Source: Enchytraeus crypticus
Lineage: Eukaryota; Annelida; Clitellata; Enchytraeida; Enchytraeidae
Direction of reading: 5' to 3'
DNA length: 64,000 nucleotides
Assembly (NCBI GenBank): GCA_905160935.1
Contig: CAJHZI010000261.1
Span: 36,001-100,000 of the forward strand
Within the stretch, counting starts at the first letter, position 1, and each line of letters starts with the position of its first letter. A program made the translations under genes and the position numbers. Positions 12,520-25,900 of this stretch are shown here, piece by piece. Below the pieces are notes generated by a model that had not been told where the DNA came from, made no database searches, and worked only from the letters and a program-made list of their open reading frames with translations.

Positions 12520-13239
12520 TCTGTAGGCCTATTGTAGGAATATTGTAGGCCTATTGTAGACCTATTGTATGCCTATTGTATGCCTATTGTAGGCCTATTG
12601 TATGCCTATTGTATGCCTATTGTAGGCCTATTGTATGCCTATTGTATGCCTATTGTAGGCCTATTGTATGCATATTGTAGGCCTATTGCAGGCCTATTGC
12701 AGGCCTATTGTATGCCTATTGCAGGCCTATTGTATGCCTATTGTAGGCCTATTGCAGGCCTATTGCAGGCCTATTGCAGGCCTATTGCAGGCTTATTGCA
12801 GGCTTATTGCAGGCCTATTGCAGGCCTATTGTAGGCCTATTGCAGGCCTATTGTAGGTCTATTGCAGGCCTATTGCAGGCAGGTCTATTGTAGGTCTATT
12901 GTAGGTCTATTGTAGGTCTATTGTAGGTCTATTGTAGGTCTATTGTAGGTCTATTGTAGGTCTATTGTAGGTCTATTGTAGGTCTATTGTAGGTCTATTG
13001 TAGGTCTATTGTAGGTCTATTGTAGGTCTATTGTAGGCCTATTGTAGGTCTATTGTAGGTCTATTGTAGGCCTATTGTAGGTCTATTGTAGGCCTATTGT
13101 AGGCCTATTGTAGGTCTATTGTAGGTCTATTGTAGGCCTATTGTTGGTCTATTGTAGGTCTATTGTAGGCCTATTGTAGGCCTATTGTAGGCCTATTGTT
13201 GGCCTATTGTAGGTCTATTGTAGGTCTATTGTAGGCCTA
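12520..13239. repeat. 11-bp minisatellite, about 64 copies
   Basis: Tandem TATTGTAGGCC. Variants are grouped in blocks: TATG/TAGG forms first, then GCAGG forms (12,680-12,880), then a homogeneous block of GTAGGTCTATT (12,890-13,040), then mixed. Such blocks indicate successive local amplifications. The array ends about 210 bp before the TATA-like box of the gene starting at 13,691. The Tyr/Cys/Pro-rich frames inside it are artefacts of the repeat. Confidence 0.97.
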
Positions 13240-13446
13240 CCAGACGTGAATTCAGCAACAACAACAACTAAAACAACCAGTCTCTAGCAAGACTGCAAGT
13301 ACACCAAGACAGAAGAAAATAGGAGAAAATTTTAAATATCTCGTGAAAAGACTTTTTAACGCATATTTTTGAGCGACTACATTTTACTAACAAATAATGT
13401 AGTCGCCATACAGCAGCAAAAGTCGTTGTCTTTATTGGACTGCGTG

Positions 13447-13455
13447 TATAAAATA
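13447..13455 (+). promoter_or_regulatory. TATA-like box upstream of the LDLa/EB gene
   Basis: TATAAAATA lies 244 bp before the proposed start codon at 13,691, which would give a 5' UTR of about 215 nt. Single-motif evidence only. Confidence 0.3.
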
Positions 13456-13690
13456 CCGCGATATCGTTCGTATTTAATGTAGTTTTTGCTCAAAATAGAA
13501 CGGAAAACTGAATGAAGTAGAGAAACGGGGATTGTTTGCTTAATGAACAAATCATAACGTCATCGTGAACTGGATAAGCCGGTAAACTGGAGATAAAATG
13601 CCTCTCGATAGGACTTTAAATATTCATCAGATATCTTTTATAGCAGCGCATAAGGAGGCCTAGTTTTCGATTAAGTACAAGTATTCAGCG

Positions 13691-13754
13691 ATGATGAAGG
13701 GCAGATACGGCAAACAAACCGGTTTCTATATCATCCTATCTCTTCTTGTCGCAG
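13691..13754 (+). CDS. Exon 1: signal peptide
   Basis: Starts [20 protein letters not shown]; the run from Phe-12 to Ala-21 is a typical hydrophobic core after a basic N-region. Ends GCAG|GTAAGC, phase 1. The first of two adjacent ATGs was chosen. Confidence 0.7.
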
Positions 13755-16700
13755 GTAAGCATTACTGTTCCATCAAGTTCAAGTTGAAAACATTAAAGTT
13801 TATGTTTTGTTATATTAATTAAAAACTAATAGAGATAGAATCTCTTTTCAGCTGGCCAATACTATGCTTTGATCCGTGGCTTGCGTATATGATAGATATA
13901 TACATAGATAGATACACATAGATGTATAGTTAGCTTGGATGCATAGTTAACATAGATATTAACATAGAAGATGGGTCTTCATAGATATATGGTTTTCATT
14001 GATGTATGGTTTATATAGATGTAGGGTTTAAATATATGTATAGTTTACATAGATATATGGTTTATAGTGATGTATGGTTTATATTGATGCATGGTTTACG
14101 TAGATGTAGGCTATAATAATAAATAATAAAGGTTTAACGTCCGTTTCCTCATCCAGGTATGATGTCCGGGACGTCAGGGCTATGGTTTATACATATGTAT
14201 GGTTTATACATATGTATGGTTTACGTAGATGTATGGTTTACATAGATGTATGGTTTACATAGATGTATGGTTTACAAAGATGTATCGCTTACATAGATGT
14301 CTCAATAATGTCTGTTAGAATGTCTCAATAGCGCAATGGTTAAGGGTGTAGATAACGTCATGAAGTTTTAAATGACAGACGCTGAGGTGAATCGAACTCT
14401 CGTGGGTTCGATTCCCAGCCGCGCTGATCTGAGAGTAAAATCTCGGACATTCACTGGACTGGCTACACGGAAAATTGACTAAATTGCCTAACGGATAAAA
14501 CATGTGGTATTAAAAGTGATAGATATCAACATAGTTGATCATTTCACAACATAGTTGATCATTTCACTATAATTTGTGTCATTATTGTTATTATGTATGG
14601 TTTATGTAGATGTATGGTTTACATAGATGTATGGTTTACATAGATGTATGGTTTACATAGATATATGGTTTACATAGATGTATGGTTTACATAGATATAT
14701 GGTTTATATAGATGTATGGTTTACATAGATATATGGTTTATATAGATATATGGTTTACATAGATATATGGTTTATATAGATATATGGTTTACATAGATAT
14801 ATGGTTTATATAGATGTATGGTTTACATAGATATATGGTTTATATAGATGTATGGTTTACATAGATATATGGTTTATATAGATGTATGGTTTAATTACAA
14901 CTACTCGGCAGCCCTTGAAAATTTCGAGCCATATAACTGAGCTAAAATTAGGGTTTAGTCCTCTTATCCTTCATTTTTATAAAGTTGACAACATTTTGAT
15001 TGGAAAAACTGGATAAATCGAGTTGCAGGTATTTAAGTAGTACTCGAGATTTTACATTGTGCATAAAATCAGACTCGAGTGACGATGTCGGATCTTTAAA
15101 TCGTTATAATATAACCGATATTGGCAATATCATTGATCTTAACATTAAACTCGCAGCACACGGCATAGCTTCAGGACTTCACCATATAAATTCAGTTACG
15201 TTCCAAAAAATATGCCAAGGTTCACTATTAGATCATTTTCGAATAGGTTGGGTTAAAAAGACCAAGGCCGAGTTTAACACCAGATTCCTGCTCGAATAGC
15301 ATGTCAATGACGGGAAGAGCACTGGATTTGAACCCAACGCATGCTGATCCTCTGTCGAACAACTTGCCAACAAGCCCCCAGCTCAGCCCGATAAGACACA
15401 TGGTCGAGGAGTGTAGTACTGTATGTTCCAGGTTCACTTCTGAGAGAAGTTGTAGAGTTAAATTTGAGAGTAACCTTGTGGTGTAAGGCCCGCGATGTGC
15501 TTGCTATAGAATAAGCAGCCTCATCGCTGTAGTAAAAGCTAAGGCTAACGTCAGTTTCCTCACTCGAAAGCGATGTCAGTGACGGGCGAGCCCAGGATTT
15601 GAACCCTCACCGTCTGATCCGCGGTCGAGTATCTTACCGACTTCGCCACTGGCTCCAGCCATTACGGCATGATTAAGTTTACACACATCACGCATGTTGT
15701 GGCTACAAAAAAACAATAAACAATATATTTGATAAGTTGGAAATGCTTTATAAGAGTTTTAACGAAAATCTTTGTTTTCAAACTATTCAGTCAATCTTCG
15801 TGAATTCTAAACACATCACCTACCTAACAAAATACGCTCAGCTGTGCCAGTTATCCCTCTGTATTCGCTCTCCGTGATCATCGAGTTCTTATCATAACCT
15901 CATCTTTAAATTTTGTTCTATTTAAAGAACAAAATTTTTATTTCTTATTTTTTATAAACACGTGTTTATTCCTAACCATAGACTATTGTAACCCCCACAG
16001 CCTTGGACAGGGTTTCTCGAGAACATATGTGGAACCTACTGTATGTGTAGGCAGGTCTTATAGACCTAAAAGTTTAGAAAGGCTGCAGATGTAGTTTGGA
16101 TTTTAGTTTCAAACATCTTAATCGTCAGTTGTAGAGCTGAAGCAGGAAAGTATTGTTTGAACAGCTTACTTCCAGGTAGACGTTAGAAGAATGTTACAGA
16201 CAGTGCTCGGAGGATTTGTTTCGCTGTATATTATTGTAACGTGAAGAAACTGATACCAGTGTTTCTATAGTTCTGTATGCGAAATAGATCACAACAGTAC
16301 AGAACTATTTAAGTCTTTAGAGGTTGAAGATTACTTGGAAGCAGTGAGTGATGCAAAAGTGAAGTGTTTCGGTTGATTAGGACTTTATTGCAGTTAAATT
16401 AAATAAGAAAGTAATTTCCAGAATAATTTTATAGAGAGCATCTAATCTCCTTTGAATTGTGACCTACATACATGTATGTGTAGGTCCAATAATTCATGCT
16501 AACTAGAAGAAATTTTAGCCTCGTGTAGAATAAAGCCAGACCTTGTTGTATCTTTAAATTTCTGCCGAAGTTCGTCGTGTTGTGTAGTTTATTTGTTCAG
16601 TCACATTTCCAATGTTTATAAATCTTGACATAATCTCTCACCCGATGTGTAACCCTATACAGCTCGGGTAAACCATCCATTCAGCTCTCGCTTCTCTTTC

Positions 16701-19700
16701 ACGTCTCTCAATCAGTCTATCGCTTCCTCAGAGTTGTGCTTTTCATTTGACTAATAATTAATAATTCTTCATGTAATATAATCTGGATAAGTTACAGCTG
16801 AATGTAGTGGTTAAAGTGGGAATTGAGAGCTAGGGGAACGGTCAGAGATTTCGGACCACCTGTAATGTATTCTCAGATTTTATAGTATATAGTATGGGCC
16901 TCTAACAGGGTAACACACCTCAGAAAAAATGAGAGTAAGTGTAACTGAGTTCCCCTGGCTCCAGTCTATCGAACATAGACATTGTACATTTGTTATTTTG
17001 TTATTTTGTTGTACAATATAGTTGCACATTTGCTTCAATTTTAGGACTATGAAACAGTTTCTCTCTCTTAGTGCACTGCCTACTGGCAGGTCCATGGTAT
17101 ATAACGCCTTCACTCTTCTCTGTCTTCCGCTTTCCTCTTCATGTCCACATAGGACTGAGTCTTCAAATCATCTAACATACCTAATCTCATTAAACAGTCA
17201 GTATGGATAATGAGACTGGCTGGAGCCAGTGGCAATGTTGGTATGGTACTCGACTGCGGATCAGTTTGTGTGGGCTCAAATCCTTGGCTCGCCTGTCACT
17301 GACATTGCTTTCGAGTGGGGAAACCGACGTTACCATTAGCTTTACCAGATTTGATGTTAATAACTTCTACTATGGATTACAGCATTAGTTGTGCACGTGT
17401 TTCAGTGCTGGCAAATGACCAGTGCTCTGTGGTCACACATCACCGATGCTCCAACGAGATCTGCATTCCAAGATCTGCTGTCAACAACTCTGTCAACGAC
17501 TGCGGGGACAACTCGGATGAAGGTGACTAACCTCCTCTCCTCATCTATCTCTAGTATTCTTACTTTTCTGATTGAGAAACATTTATGTTGCATTGTTATT
17601 CATTCTACTGCGGAATCCAATTTTCTGTCCTCTCGCAAAACACCTGGTTATTAATATTTCAGTTACTAATCATATCTTTCGCAGTTACCAATTTTATCGC
17701 CAAACATCTACGAATATTTCCGAATTTAATATCTTATTAGCAAAATTTATGAATATTAGCAAACCTTTAAAAAGAAGTCTGATACTTCGTGAAATAAACT
17801 TTAATCTTAATCATATGATTATGTAGATCTGCTAGACAACTTAAATTACATCTATCTCTATTCTTACCAACTTTTAATAGATTTTCATGATAACATCGTT
17901 TCAAGAGATCAATCTTTTATCGTAATTTCGTCTAAATCATTTTTTATTCAATTTTTTTTCTAGTCATCTTCTTTTAGATGTTATTAGCAAACGGTAAGTA
18001 CTGTAGTGTCAAATATATTATTATTTTTACACGACGAAATCTTATTCTATGACAATATTGTAGTTGCATATTGCAATTGAAATTACAATACCTATACAGG
18101 TATTGCAAATTCAAGCTAAAGCAATTTAACATTTTCGAGTCTGACGATTCACTTTAGGTATTCAATATTTGACTTGGCAGATATATAATCGACAAATATA
18201 AACTATTTGAATGTTATTTAATTTAACTCTAACTACCTTTATTCAAGTCTATTTGCAAACTATGTTATCTACATTTGCTCAGTATATATGTACATGTTAA
18301 GTGTCTGTTTTGTACATGATTTGATTGAGAATGGTTTAGTAGGCCTAAACGGTAATCAATTTAATTTAATATCAATAATTTTCCAGATAAACCTCTGTCT
18401 GCACATACAGGACTATGTAGCCTTAACTTTTGTTAGAAGCTTTATGCATTGATAAAAATCTCTTTCCGCAAGGTTCGGCTAAAAAGCTTGTATGTGGTTT
18501 CTGACTCAGAACTATTATGTTATTTTATGTTTATAAACTCGCTCTGCCGTAAACCTTTATATTTCATTCTTTTTTCGAATTTTCACTTGCTTATTTAACA
18601 TGGTTTTTTAACTTCAGATTTCAAATTAATTTGAAAAAATGCATTTGAAGGATGTTCTGATTAGAAACGGAAGGGTTTAGTTTAGTTAATAAAATTAACT
18701 AAGTTAACTTAAACAAAGAGTAAGCTCTGTGAGATATTAAAAACAGCTGCAGTTCAGCGGTAGCAGACATTCTTAGTCCATATAAGCATAATATTCTCAG
18801 CAAGAGTCCATAGACTTGGAGGATCTCTACAAAGTAATAATTATGTAATTATATCTGTTACTTAACACCCCCAGTTCATCTCCGGGAGTCTTCGTAAAGA
18901 ATGTTGGATTGACTTGAAACGCCCATTGTGCATTCCCAACGGTATATAACCTAATACCTGAACAGATGGAGTCTTAAACGCCAGACGGCCTTGTCCTATA
19001 CTCCTATTACATTACAGTTCATGTTTTATTACCTTATGTTAGTCGTACTTTCAGATTTTTTACAACTACAATATCAATATTTTTGACAGTCGTCTGATGG
19101 ATTGGTTCAGCATTAACGTTAAGTTTAAAAGTTAGTTTAAATGGTATATATGAATCTCTATTACACCATCGAAACATGGTAGCAAGTTACGGTCAGTAAA
19201 CAAAAAAAGTACAAAACAGTGCATTAAAAAAATACAACTGCATTGAACATAAACTAAACTAAAATTATACAGCATAGATGTCCTAATTAATTATATACTT
19301 AATGCATGGCTAGTTAGACCTTTCGCATTATTCATACATATATTTCTTAAAATAAAATTGTAACTTTTACAAGCCTTCATGACCAAAATACATTTATGTC
19401 TGTTTGCTTCAGTCTTTCAGAGGCGGTCAAACTGCGCATCATAGTTTTAGCCACATGCATTTCAAATGCACTGTTATGGTATAAAAAGTATATGAACAAT
19501 TTGAGTCGGCATATCATGCATGCCACTGACAAAGATGGCACAACAATTGTATCTTTGGACAAAATGCGCATTAATTACTCTCACAGTCAACTTTACAGGG
19601 CTAGTCTGTTAGAATTTGCAACCAGTCGGCAAGTATTTGAACAAAATTTAACGTGCCTTGCTCCTTTTTTAAGGGGGGGGACCGAAATTTTTTTTTTTTG

Positions 19701-21626
19701 AGAGTGTACACATTTTTTGCTCCACGCCTTCTTCGGGGCATATGACGCAACCAGAAAAAATGCTGTGGGGAGGGAATTTTTCACTACTTCGCTCGGCTCA
19801 CAGAGTGAGAGTATTCCCGTATCTAACCCCCCCCCCGGTCATACCCGTACTAAAGTCTGGAAAAACGTAAAATGCCCAAAATCCTACATTTGTTTTGGAA
19901 AAAAGAAGGTTAATTTTTTCACCTTCGAAGAAACTCAGCGGATCTGGACGAATTGCAAAAGTGACCTAATTTTAGCGGTAGGGAGCCCCTCACAGCCATG
20001 GCTGTTTGCACCACTACTCCGGGATAGAGTTCACTTTTTTTACTCATACCCTTTTCTCCTCTTATGCAGTGGTTTATGTGAAAATTAAGAGCTAGCGAAA
20101 CGAGCAACCTTTTTCGGGCCCCCCATCCATTATACAGGCCTCCTAGTATACCAAATATATGGGCCCCTAGTGGGGTCCACATTTGAAAAAATTCGAACTA
20201 TAGTAGAATTGAGTTCCCTCTCCTACCCCCCCCCCCACCACTGCCCTTACAAACATATTTACACATACACATTGTCTTAGAAACAATGAAAATATAGCTT
20301 TAAATTTTTGTTTCGACGGGCCTAAGGGGGGCCGGGCCCCCTGCCCCCCCTGGATCCGCCACTGCATACATGTACCTGTACACATAGGTAACAGAGGTTA
20401 TATTGTAAGAGTGCAGTTAGGGCTATATACAGAGAATCTCTAGAATTTTCTTCTTTTACTTATAAAGTCCTACAGAGTGTTTAAAACTCTTTGTCTGTGG
20501 CTACTTACTAAATTGGATGTTTTCTGCTATTGACTATTAATTATTTTGTTTGAAAATAATTGAGAATTAAAAAGATGATGCATGCAAGCCACAGTGTACA
20601 GTGTACAACTGGAAGGGTCTACTAATAAAAAGATAACAGAATAGTAATTAAAGTAAAATAAAAGTAAATAAGTAGAATAAAAGCTGTGTGTTTATTCGTA
20701 GTTACCCATCCGTGTCGCAAGCCGATGTTCTCCTGCAAGAACGACAGATGTATTCTCATGAACTGGGTGCTCGATGGTAAGAATGACTGCATCGACGGCT
20801 CTGATGAGGGTAAGATCTTTATCCTACTTATAGACCTTTTATAAGAGGTGTTTACTTTGAAAAATTACAATATAATATATTTTTTAATTCGTTGCAGTTT
20901 TAATTTTATCCTGGAGAATTTAAATCTTTATCCTTCTTCAAAGGTTTGCCCGCTTTGTGTCCGAGTCTGAGTTAAAAATTACCTACGTACAGGATTATAC
21001 AGTCATCATCATCATCATCTTCTCTTAAATCCCAGATTAACTAGGGTCGGGATACGAATAGACCTTCATTTTTTATCCAGTAGTTTAAGTTTTTGTAGCA
21101 ATATCTGGAGCCTAGGCGCTCACCAACCGAATGCCCTTTTTGCTTTGGTTTGGATCTTGTTTTTATGTCGCCCTCCACGAGACGTGCATTACACGGTTGG
21201 TCTATTCTTCAAGCAACCCGGACACAACACGGGGATTTAAAAAGTACGGGATTATACAGTACAATAAATTTTAGGTGGTACAATCCAGGTCCATAAGTTA
21301 ACCGAGTACGGATCAGTGAATGCAATGTTCTGATTCAGTGCTTGGCCTGTAACTGATATGCTTTCTAGAGAAGAAACTGAAGTTAAATTTCGTTGTAACC
21401 ATTTATATTTTGACAGAATAAAAATCGACTCAGATGATAATTTTATTCCAAAGTAGTTAAAGCTTGGATAGAATATATCTTTGGAAAGTAATTAGTTGTC
21501 AAGCATTAATTCGATATTTAAACTTAATGGTACTAATGAGAGTTTGAAAGCTTTCGGAAAACGCAGTGGAGTGAGATAAATGTAACTATAAAGCATTTAC
21601 AAGTAGATTAATCTTTAACCATATAA

Positions 21627-21706
<80 letters not shown>

Positions 21707-22772
21707 CATGTACATATACATATAGAATATAAATATTTCATATTAACATACAGTAAATAGTTATTTAAATTCAGCAGAATCAAGTATTCACATTCTAGTA
21801 TTCATAAATTTAACTAATTGAAACCTATTTGATAAAATCATAAATTATTCAGTGAAATTCTATACGACTCATTTGAGAAGTTTCTTAGATTTTAGGTTCT
21901 TTTAGAGCTCAGTTATATACCTTTATTTAATCCTATTTCGGCTAACATAAATCAATTCCTTTCTTGGATTTTGCCTGTTGTCATTCTCTTTTGAAATTCA
22001 GTTTCGGAATTTACTATAATACATTACTCATAGCGGTAGCTCGAGTATGTCAATTAGTCTTGAAGAGGATGATTATGCTTCTTACATTGACGTTAAACAC
22101 GCTAAAACCTACTCCATTTCATGTTTAAACTATGATGTCATTGTACTGTTGTTATTGCTGTGGAGCTTCTTGTATCAGCAATTTAAATTATAGTTTCGTT
22201 TATAGTTTTTTTATTGTTATGTTAAATTTATTAGTAGATTAATGTGCTCAAATTAATGTAAACTGAGGAAGACAACGGGAAACCACCTCAGAAGCCATAC
22301 CTTTCCCAAGCTATGGGCTACATAAGATATGGATAAGGCGTAGACTTTTTGAAGGGATTAACTTGTTGATCTAAGGAGTGCTCATATGGAGCGCGAAAGC
22401 AAACTTTGAGTATGAGTATGTACATTGAACCTGCCACTTGGCAGTTCACGGAAGAGAGAAGAGTGTAAATTTATAATAATTTTTAATGATAAATTTATTA
22501 TCATTTTTTATTTTAGGATAATTTTATTATCCACTTGGATTGATTTCAGTGAAGCTGATCGGCACCCCGTGTGATGAGGAGAACCAGTGCTGCCCCTGCA
22601 GGGATTTCATCATCAACTCTATCTGTCTGGGAGGCAAGTGCACCTGTGGGCGTGGTTTTGTCAGCAACGAGCATGGAACGGCCTGCCTACCACGTGAGTT
22701 CTCTTAGTCCTAGTTCTCTATTTCTATTTTTTTATCTTCCTTCTCTCTCTCTTTATATTCTCTCTCCCCCCC

Positions 22773-22803
<31 letters not shown>

Positions 22804-22912
22804 TCTCTCTCTATTCTCTTTCCCTATCTCTCCCTCTCTCTCTCTCTCTTTCTCTCACGGTCGAATATCTTACCTTTATTCTCTATCTCTATTTCTATTC
22901 CCTTTCTCTCTA

Positions 22913-22949
<37 letters not shown>

Positions 22950-25900
22950 GCTCTCTCTGTCTTTCCCTCTCTCTCTCTCTTTCCCTCGCGGTCGAGTATC
23001 TTAGCCACTTCGGTAAGCCCGAAGTAGGTAACATACTCGACCGCGGATCAGTATGTGCGGGGTTCAAATCCGTCACTTGCATCGCTTTCGAGTGAGGAAA
23101 ATGACGTTAACCCTAGCTTTAGCTTTACTGTCTCGCTGTATGATAAATAAATCTAGTCTATCCGCCTCGGAATCAGCATCGACATCGATTCTTTCCCGTT
23201 TTTGCCTCATTCCTACACACACTATAGATATTAGAGATGGGTTTTAGACGACTAAAGAGCTAAAAACCCATCTCTTTCAGCCATAGGTCTAAATTTTGAC
23301 CCGGTTGCCTTGGATCTTGGACTTGCATTGTTTTGATATCGCGCTCACTTGTGGTCTTTGTCTACTCAGTCGTTATCGTGTGGTGCTTTGGTACCTGTTT
23401 ATACTGAGTCTGCAGGAGACGTCCCTGACTTTGCCTTATGGCGAGGAACCAGACGTTAAATTCTTATCGATTGATTGATTGATAGATTGTAGAGACTCAA
23501 GTCTACTCTAGCTTGTGACTAAGATCGAATACGGTCAACAGCGTGTCGCTTAAGAGTAGCAAAGAGTGAAAATGACAATATCCGAATTTTCTCGAGTTTT
23601 GTGGCCATCGATTCAGAAGTTGTTTGTTTTAACAACCCCAAACAACCCCGTGCAACGCGGCTGGGTAAATTACTCCATTGGTCAACGGGTTTATTTCGTC
23701 CGAAAGGCATTTCAAATCCTTAATATTTCAGCAATCTTCAAAGTGTTAAATATGGCTGCTTAGTTGGTTTCCCGTTGCCTTTCTCAAATCTTTCGAAGTC
23801 GTATTTTACAAACTGGCATTTTAAGGTTGGTCTAATCTTTTATGGTCCTGCATAAAACAATTATAAATCCTCGCTTTGTCCGATGACAGGAAACATAAAT
23901 GGGCCACCAGTAAACTGTGCCCGCAGATAAAGTAGTACTTTAATATCTTTGACTGTGCCTTAGAAATACTGAGCGAACGCATCAGAAGTCCTATCTTATC
24001 ACACGATCGCCTATGCGTGTTATTACAACGTGGACTTTTTGAAGTGGTCAACTTCTTCATCAATTGAGTGCTCGAGGGAGTGTGCATTTTGTGAATTTTG
24101 AAGAACAATCTTCACCAATCGCGTGATCTAGGGAGTGTGCCTCGTGTGAATTTTTAAGAACAATATTTGCCTTGAACCACAAATTTATGACGAAGAGATT
24201 CATTTCAAAATTACTCGGAGATAGCCAATGGCTTATTGCTTTAGCGCCAGCTTCTGGTTACATGGGCCTATGTCTCTGCCATAGACAAGCTATCGCAGAT
24301 GTCAGCCATATTGGCAAGCAATTAAGGTAGAAGACTTCATGTCGTCCATCCTATCTGCCATCCAGTGTCTGACGCAATTGGCTTTAGCTGAGTTTATATC
24401 AAACTTCATTTCATTCAAAAGGCTGCAAATGAACAAACCAGTGACAAACTACATGTAACCTTAGCTATATGTACCTTGCAACCCGCAAGAAATAGTAATA
24501 TATAACTTAGTAAATAAATAAATGCATAAATTCAAGTGATAAACCTTATCAGTGACTTAAAGTGCGTAAATTAATATTATTGAAAGTTTCCAAAGGTGAC
24601 TTAAATGTGCATTTTCTCAAAGATATTTACTTTGATATTTACTTAGGATAAGCCTACTATGAATTTTACAAATTCTAATACAAAACTGCAGATCATCATT
24701 TAAAAGAGATGTCTGAAACACGTACATAGAGCTTTTTCGAATGTAAATTACTAAATTCTAGACAATTCATTTCGGATTGTTTTAAATTTAGTGCTTCAAG
24801 AATATTTAACAGAAACGGTACAGGGATGATTTCTAGTAAATGCATAGTAGCATTTAAGTCTGGGATCCAGTCATTTCCAAAAAACGTCATTTCCATATTC
24901 TAAGCTTCTTTCGCAAAGAACCCGCATTACCCCTATTGCTTCTCTTGTGCCGCATCCTTTCCTAATACCAAATTGTGTCTTGCTCAGTATCATCTCTGCT
25001 TTCGACTGAATGCGATTATTAACTATCTTTAAAAAGATCTTCGATGCATGACATATTAAACTGATTGTTCTGTAATCCGGACACTCCACAGCATTGGCTT
25101 TTTTGGGAATTGGGATCATCACTGACTTGGTAAAGTCGTCTGGCCAAATACCTGTATTGTACACTTCCGTACATAAATCCACTAACTTATTGAGTGTTTC
25201 TCCTTCCAACATTTTCAAGAATTCTGCTGCGATTTCATCTATTCCGACTTCTTTCTCTTTTTACTTAACAACAGAATTTTGTTTAGAATACCAATCCTTT
25301 AAAATTTCAGTAAACCATCTTGGAAAACTTCTATCGATTAGTTTGACAAAAAGTATGTCAAATTTTATTTTATCGAATGTTATATAGCAAGATCAATGGC
25401 GCAGACATTAACTGTAGATGCATTGTCTGTAAAGTAGTCCATTGCCTTTCTAAATGAATAGATGGCATTACTACAACCAACTTTTTTTCTTAAATCCGAA
25501 TTGTCTTTCTGAAGTACCAAGTATTATTTCAAGTAATGCATTAAACACTTTTCAAAGATTTTAGAGGAAATGTAGCTGATTGTTATACCCCTATAATCTT
25601 CCAATTTGGTTGGGTTACGCTTCATGTCCCATTTCGGGATAGGAATTAATATCCCTTAACCAAAAGCTTTTGTCAAATGAATAGCAACATTTAAGTCTGG
25701 GATCTTGACTAGCTTAGAATATAAGGCATTGAAGATGCATAGAACTTACGTTTAATATGTATAAAGGAAACATTAACTCGTCTATTACAGTTAATATCTA
25801 TGCCAAGATATCTAGCTTCCTTAATTACACCGTTATCATTAGCTACGCTTGCAATTCAACAAAAAATCCTATACCTATTCTAATGCAGAACTATTATTCG

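Larger units (their letters stand above)
13895..14893. repeat. 17-bp minisatellite split by two SINEs
   Basis: Units of ATGTATGGTTTACATAG in two blocks (13,895-14,320 and 14,590-14,893), inside intron 1 of the LDLa/EB gene. A family D fragment and a full family E SINE interrupt it, so the array predates both insertions. Confidence 0.9.

Noticed and set aside
12565-12856. Tyr-Cys-Pro repeat proteins
   Set aside because: Translation of an 11-bp minisatellite; no splice or start context.
14320-14430. tRNA gene
   Set aside because: A and B boxes are present but spaced by an oversized insert with no cloverleaf. A SINE body follows, and copies recur at 43,345 and 60,712.
15000-15299. Plus-strand gene of 99 residues
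   Set aside because: Its last third is antisense SINE sequence and no exon signals surround it.
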